This document shows positions 62,777 through 64,000 of a stretch of 64,000 nt of DNA, in pieces. The stretch is from Nitrobacteraceae bacterium AZCC 2146 (lineage in GTDB: Bacteria > Pseudomonadota > Alphaproteobacteria > Rhizobiales > Xanthobacteraceae): NCBI GenBank assembly GCA_036924855.1, contig JBAGRP010000001.1, positions 4,216,001 to 4,280,000 of the forward strand, written 5' to 3'. The notes under the pieces were generated by a model. It was not told where the DNA came from. It did not search any database and saw only the letters and a list, made by a program, of their open reading frames with translations. Positions within the stretch are counted from its first letter, which is position 1, and every line of letters begins with the position of its first letter. The position numbers and the translations under genes were made by a program.

Positions 62777-63955
62777 ATGGTCGTTCGCGCAGGGCGTGAG
62801 TTTCTCGCCATCCCCGGCCCCAGTACGATGCCCGACGAAGTACTGCGAGCGATGCATCGCCCGGCGCTGGACATCTATTCCGACACCATGGTGCAGATGA
62901 CCGGCAGCCTGCTGCGCGATCTCGGCACGCTGTTCGCGACCAAGGGGCAAACCTACATCTACATCGCAAACGGCCATGGTGCGTGGGAAGCGACGCTCAG
63001 CAACGTGCTGTCGCGTAGCGACAAGATCCTGGTGCTGGAAAGCGGCCGCTTCGCCGTCGGCTGGGGCAACGCCGCCCGCGCCATGGGCGTCGATGTCGAG
63101 GGCCTGAAAGGCGACTGGCGCCGCGCGATCCGCCCGGCGGAAGTCGAGGCGCGGCTGCGCGCCGACACCAGGCACGAGATCAAGGCGATCCTCGCCGTGC
63201 AGGTCGATACCGCATCCGGCGCGATCAACGACATCGAGGCGATCGGCAAGGCGATCAAGGCCGCAGGTCATCCGGCACTGTTCATGGTCGATGCGGTAGC
63301 GTCGCTCGGCTGCATGCCGTTCGAGATGGATGGTTGGGGCATCGACGTCGCGATGTCCGGCTCGCAGAAAGGCCTGATGGCGCCTCCCGGCCTCGGCTTC
63401 GTCGCTGCCAACGATCGCGCGCGCGAAGTGCACAAGACCGCGGATCTGCGCACGCCATATTGGGACTGGACCGAACGCGAGGGCACCGAGCACTATCACA
63501 AATATTCCGGCACCGCGCCGGTGCATCTCTTGTTCGCGCAGCGCCAGGCCATCGACATGCTGTTCGACGAGAAACTCGAAAACGTGTTTCGACGTCACCG
63601 CCTGCTCGCCGAGGCGGTGCGCCGTGCCGTCACGGTGTGGTCGGAAGGACAGGTGCTGGGTTTCAACATCGCCGAACCGAATGAGCGCTCCAACACGGTC
63701 ACGACGGTGGCGATGAAAGACCCCGCCGCGTTGCTCGCCTACTGCAAGAACATGTGCGGCGTGATCCTCGGCGTCGGCATCGGCGACCTGCAGGGCAAGG
63801 CGTTCCGCATCGCCCATATGGGCCATGTCAACGCGCCGATGATTTTGGGCACGCTGGGTGTGATCGAGATGGGCCTGCAGGCGCTCGGCATTCCGCATGG
63901 CAAGGGCGGCACCGAAGCGGCGATCAATTTTCTCGGCGAGACCGTCGCGGCCTGA
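62777..63955 (+). CDS. Class V aminotransferase, serine-glyoxylate/alanine-glyoxylate type
   Basis: 392 residues from ATG 62777 (AAGGA six bases upstream). IPGPSTMPDEVLRAMHRPALDIYS at the front, IANGHGAWEATLSNVLS (PLP phosphate loop), FMVDAVASLGCMPFEMDGWGID and the PLP lysine in MSGSQKGLMAPPGLGF are typical of SgaA/AGT enzymes. It moves an amino group from serine or alanine to glyoxylate in photorespiratory-like or C1 metabolism. The specific donor is not determined. Confidence 0.88.
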   Translation: MVVRAGREFLAIPGPSTMPDEVLRAMHRPALDIYSDTMVQMTGSLLRDLGTLFATKGQTYIYIANGHGAWEATLSNVLSRSDKILVLESGRFAVGWGNAARAMGVDVEGLKGDWRRAIRPAEVEARLRADTRHEIKAILAVQVDTASGAINDIEAIGKAIKAAGHPALFMVDAVASLGCMPFEMDGWGIDVAMSGSQKGLMAPPGLGFVAANDRAREVHKTADLRTPYWDWTEREGTEHYHKYSGTAPVHLLFAQRQAIDMLFDEKLENVFRRHRLLAEAVRRAVTVWSEGQVLGFNIAEPNERSNTVTTVAMKDPAALLAYCKNMCGVILGVGIGDLQGKAFRIAHMGHVNAPMILGTLGVIEMGLQALGIPHGKGGTEAAINFLGETVAA

Positions 63956-63975
63956 ATCGCGACGCGCTGACCAAA

Positions 63976-64000
63976 CCTCTCCCGCTTGCGGGGCGAGGGA
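63976..64000. repeat. Hairpin repeat, family E copy 2, truncated by the window end
   Basis: CCTCTCCCGCTTGCGGGGCGAGG resembles the copy at 61735-61758 with one extra mismatch. The remainder lies outside the window. Confidence 0.5.

Noticed and set aside
61766..63898. 710-codon antisense frame opposite the LssY_C and aminotransferase genes
   Set aside because: It spans two well-supported genes on the other strand and shows no recognisable motif.

Overview
The window is high-GC alphaproteobacterial chromosome. Gene content and style point to the Bradyrhizobium/Rhodopseudomonas group (Nitrobacteraceae): a GcrA cell-cycle regulator, a SAM-II riboswitch in front of metZ, long-form Dcd, an argD-argF-hslO cluster, a phoR-pst-phoU-phoB block, form II carbon-monoxide-dehydrogenase-like genes, many dispersed palindromic repeats, and no plasmid, phage or transposase genes. 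I saw no rRNA, tRNA or CRISPR array. The genus is inferred from familiarity and was not computed.

Layout. 1-1013: a fused adenylate cyclase/FGE-like protein running off the left edge. 1242-12170: housekeeping genes, namely dcd, riboswitch-controlled metZ, an opgC operon with two SGNH proteins, apaG, hslO, argF-argD and gcrA. 12289-19124: the phosphate regulon phoR-pstSCAB-phoU-phoB, read leftwards, with a PHO box before pstS. 19157-25185: envelope and signalling genes (LPG-synthase-type membrane protein, BON/OmpA protein plus a small membrane partner, polysaccharide deacetylase, CBS-BON protein) and an SDR. 25493-29747: a biuret-utilisation operon (cysteine hydrolase, permease, allophanate hydrolase) behind a clear sigma-54 promoter. 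29919-38987: a chemoreceptor, a 3-oxoacid CoA-transferase pair, coxSLM-like genes and an alpha-methylacyl-CoA racemase-like gene. 39160-46730: tyrosine/homogentisate catabolism (hppD, hmgA) with Lrp and MarR regulators, a flavin monooxygenase and two MBL-fold proteins. 46996-58767: an envelope/secretion cassette of two caspase-fold pseudoenzymes, OmpA, an RND pump flanked by two hairpin-less adaptors, and a giant RTX glycosidase-like protein. 59132-64000: an unknown protein, a thermonuclease, an LssY_C protein and a class V aminotransferase.

How the parts work together. Three nutrient circuits can be read from the DNA: methionine (SAM-II attenuation of metZ), phosphate (PHO box/PhoBR/Pst) and nitrogen (sigma-54 control of biuret breakdown to ammonia). 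Aromatic amino acid carbon flows through HppD and HmgA. A recurring theme is the conserved but catalytically broken enzyme: an SGNH protein without its nucleophile beside an intact paralogue, two caspase-like proteins with the same His-to-Phe and Cys-to-Ser changes, and an MBL protein beside hmgA without the DH of its HxHxDH motif. The best candidate for an undescribed system is 46996-58767, where the paired pseudocaspases bracket an unusual adaptor-pump-adaptor operon and the RTX exoprotein.
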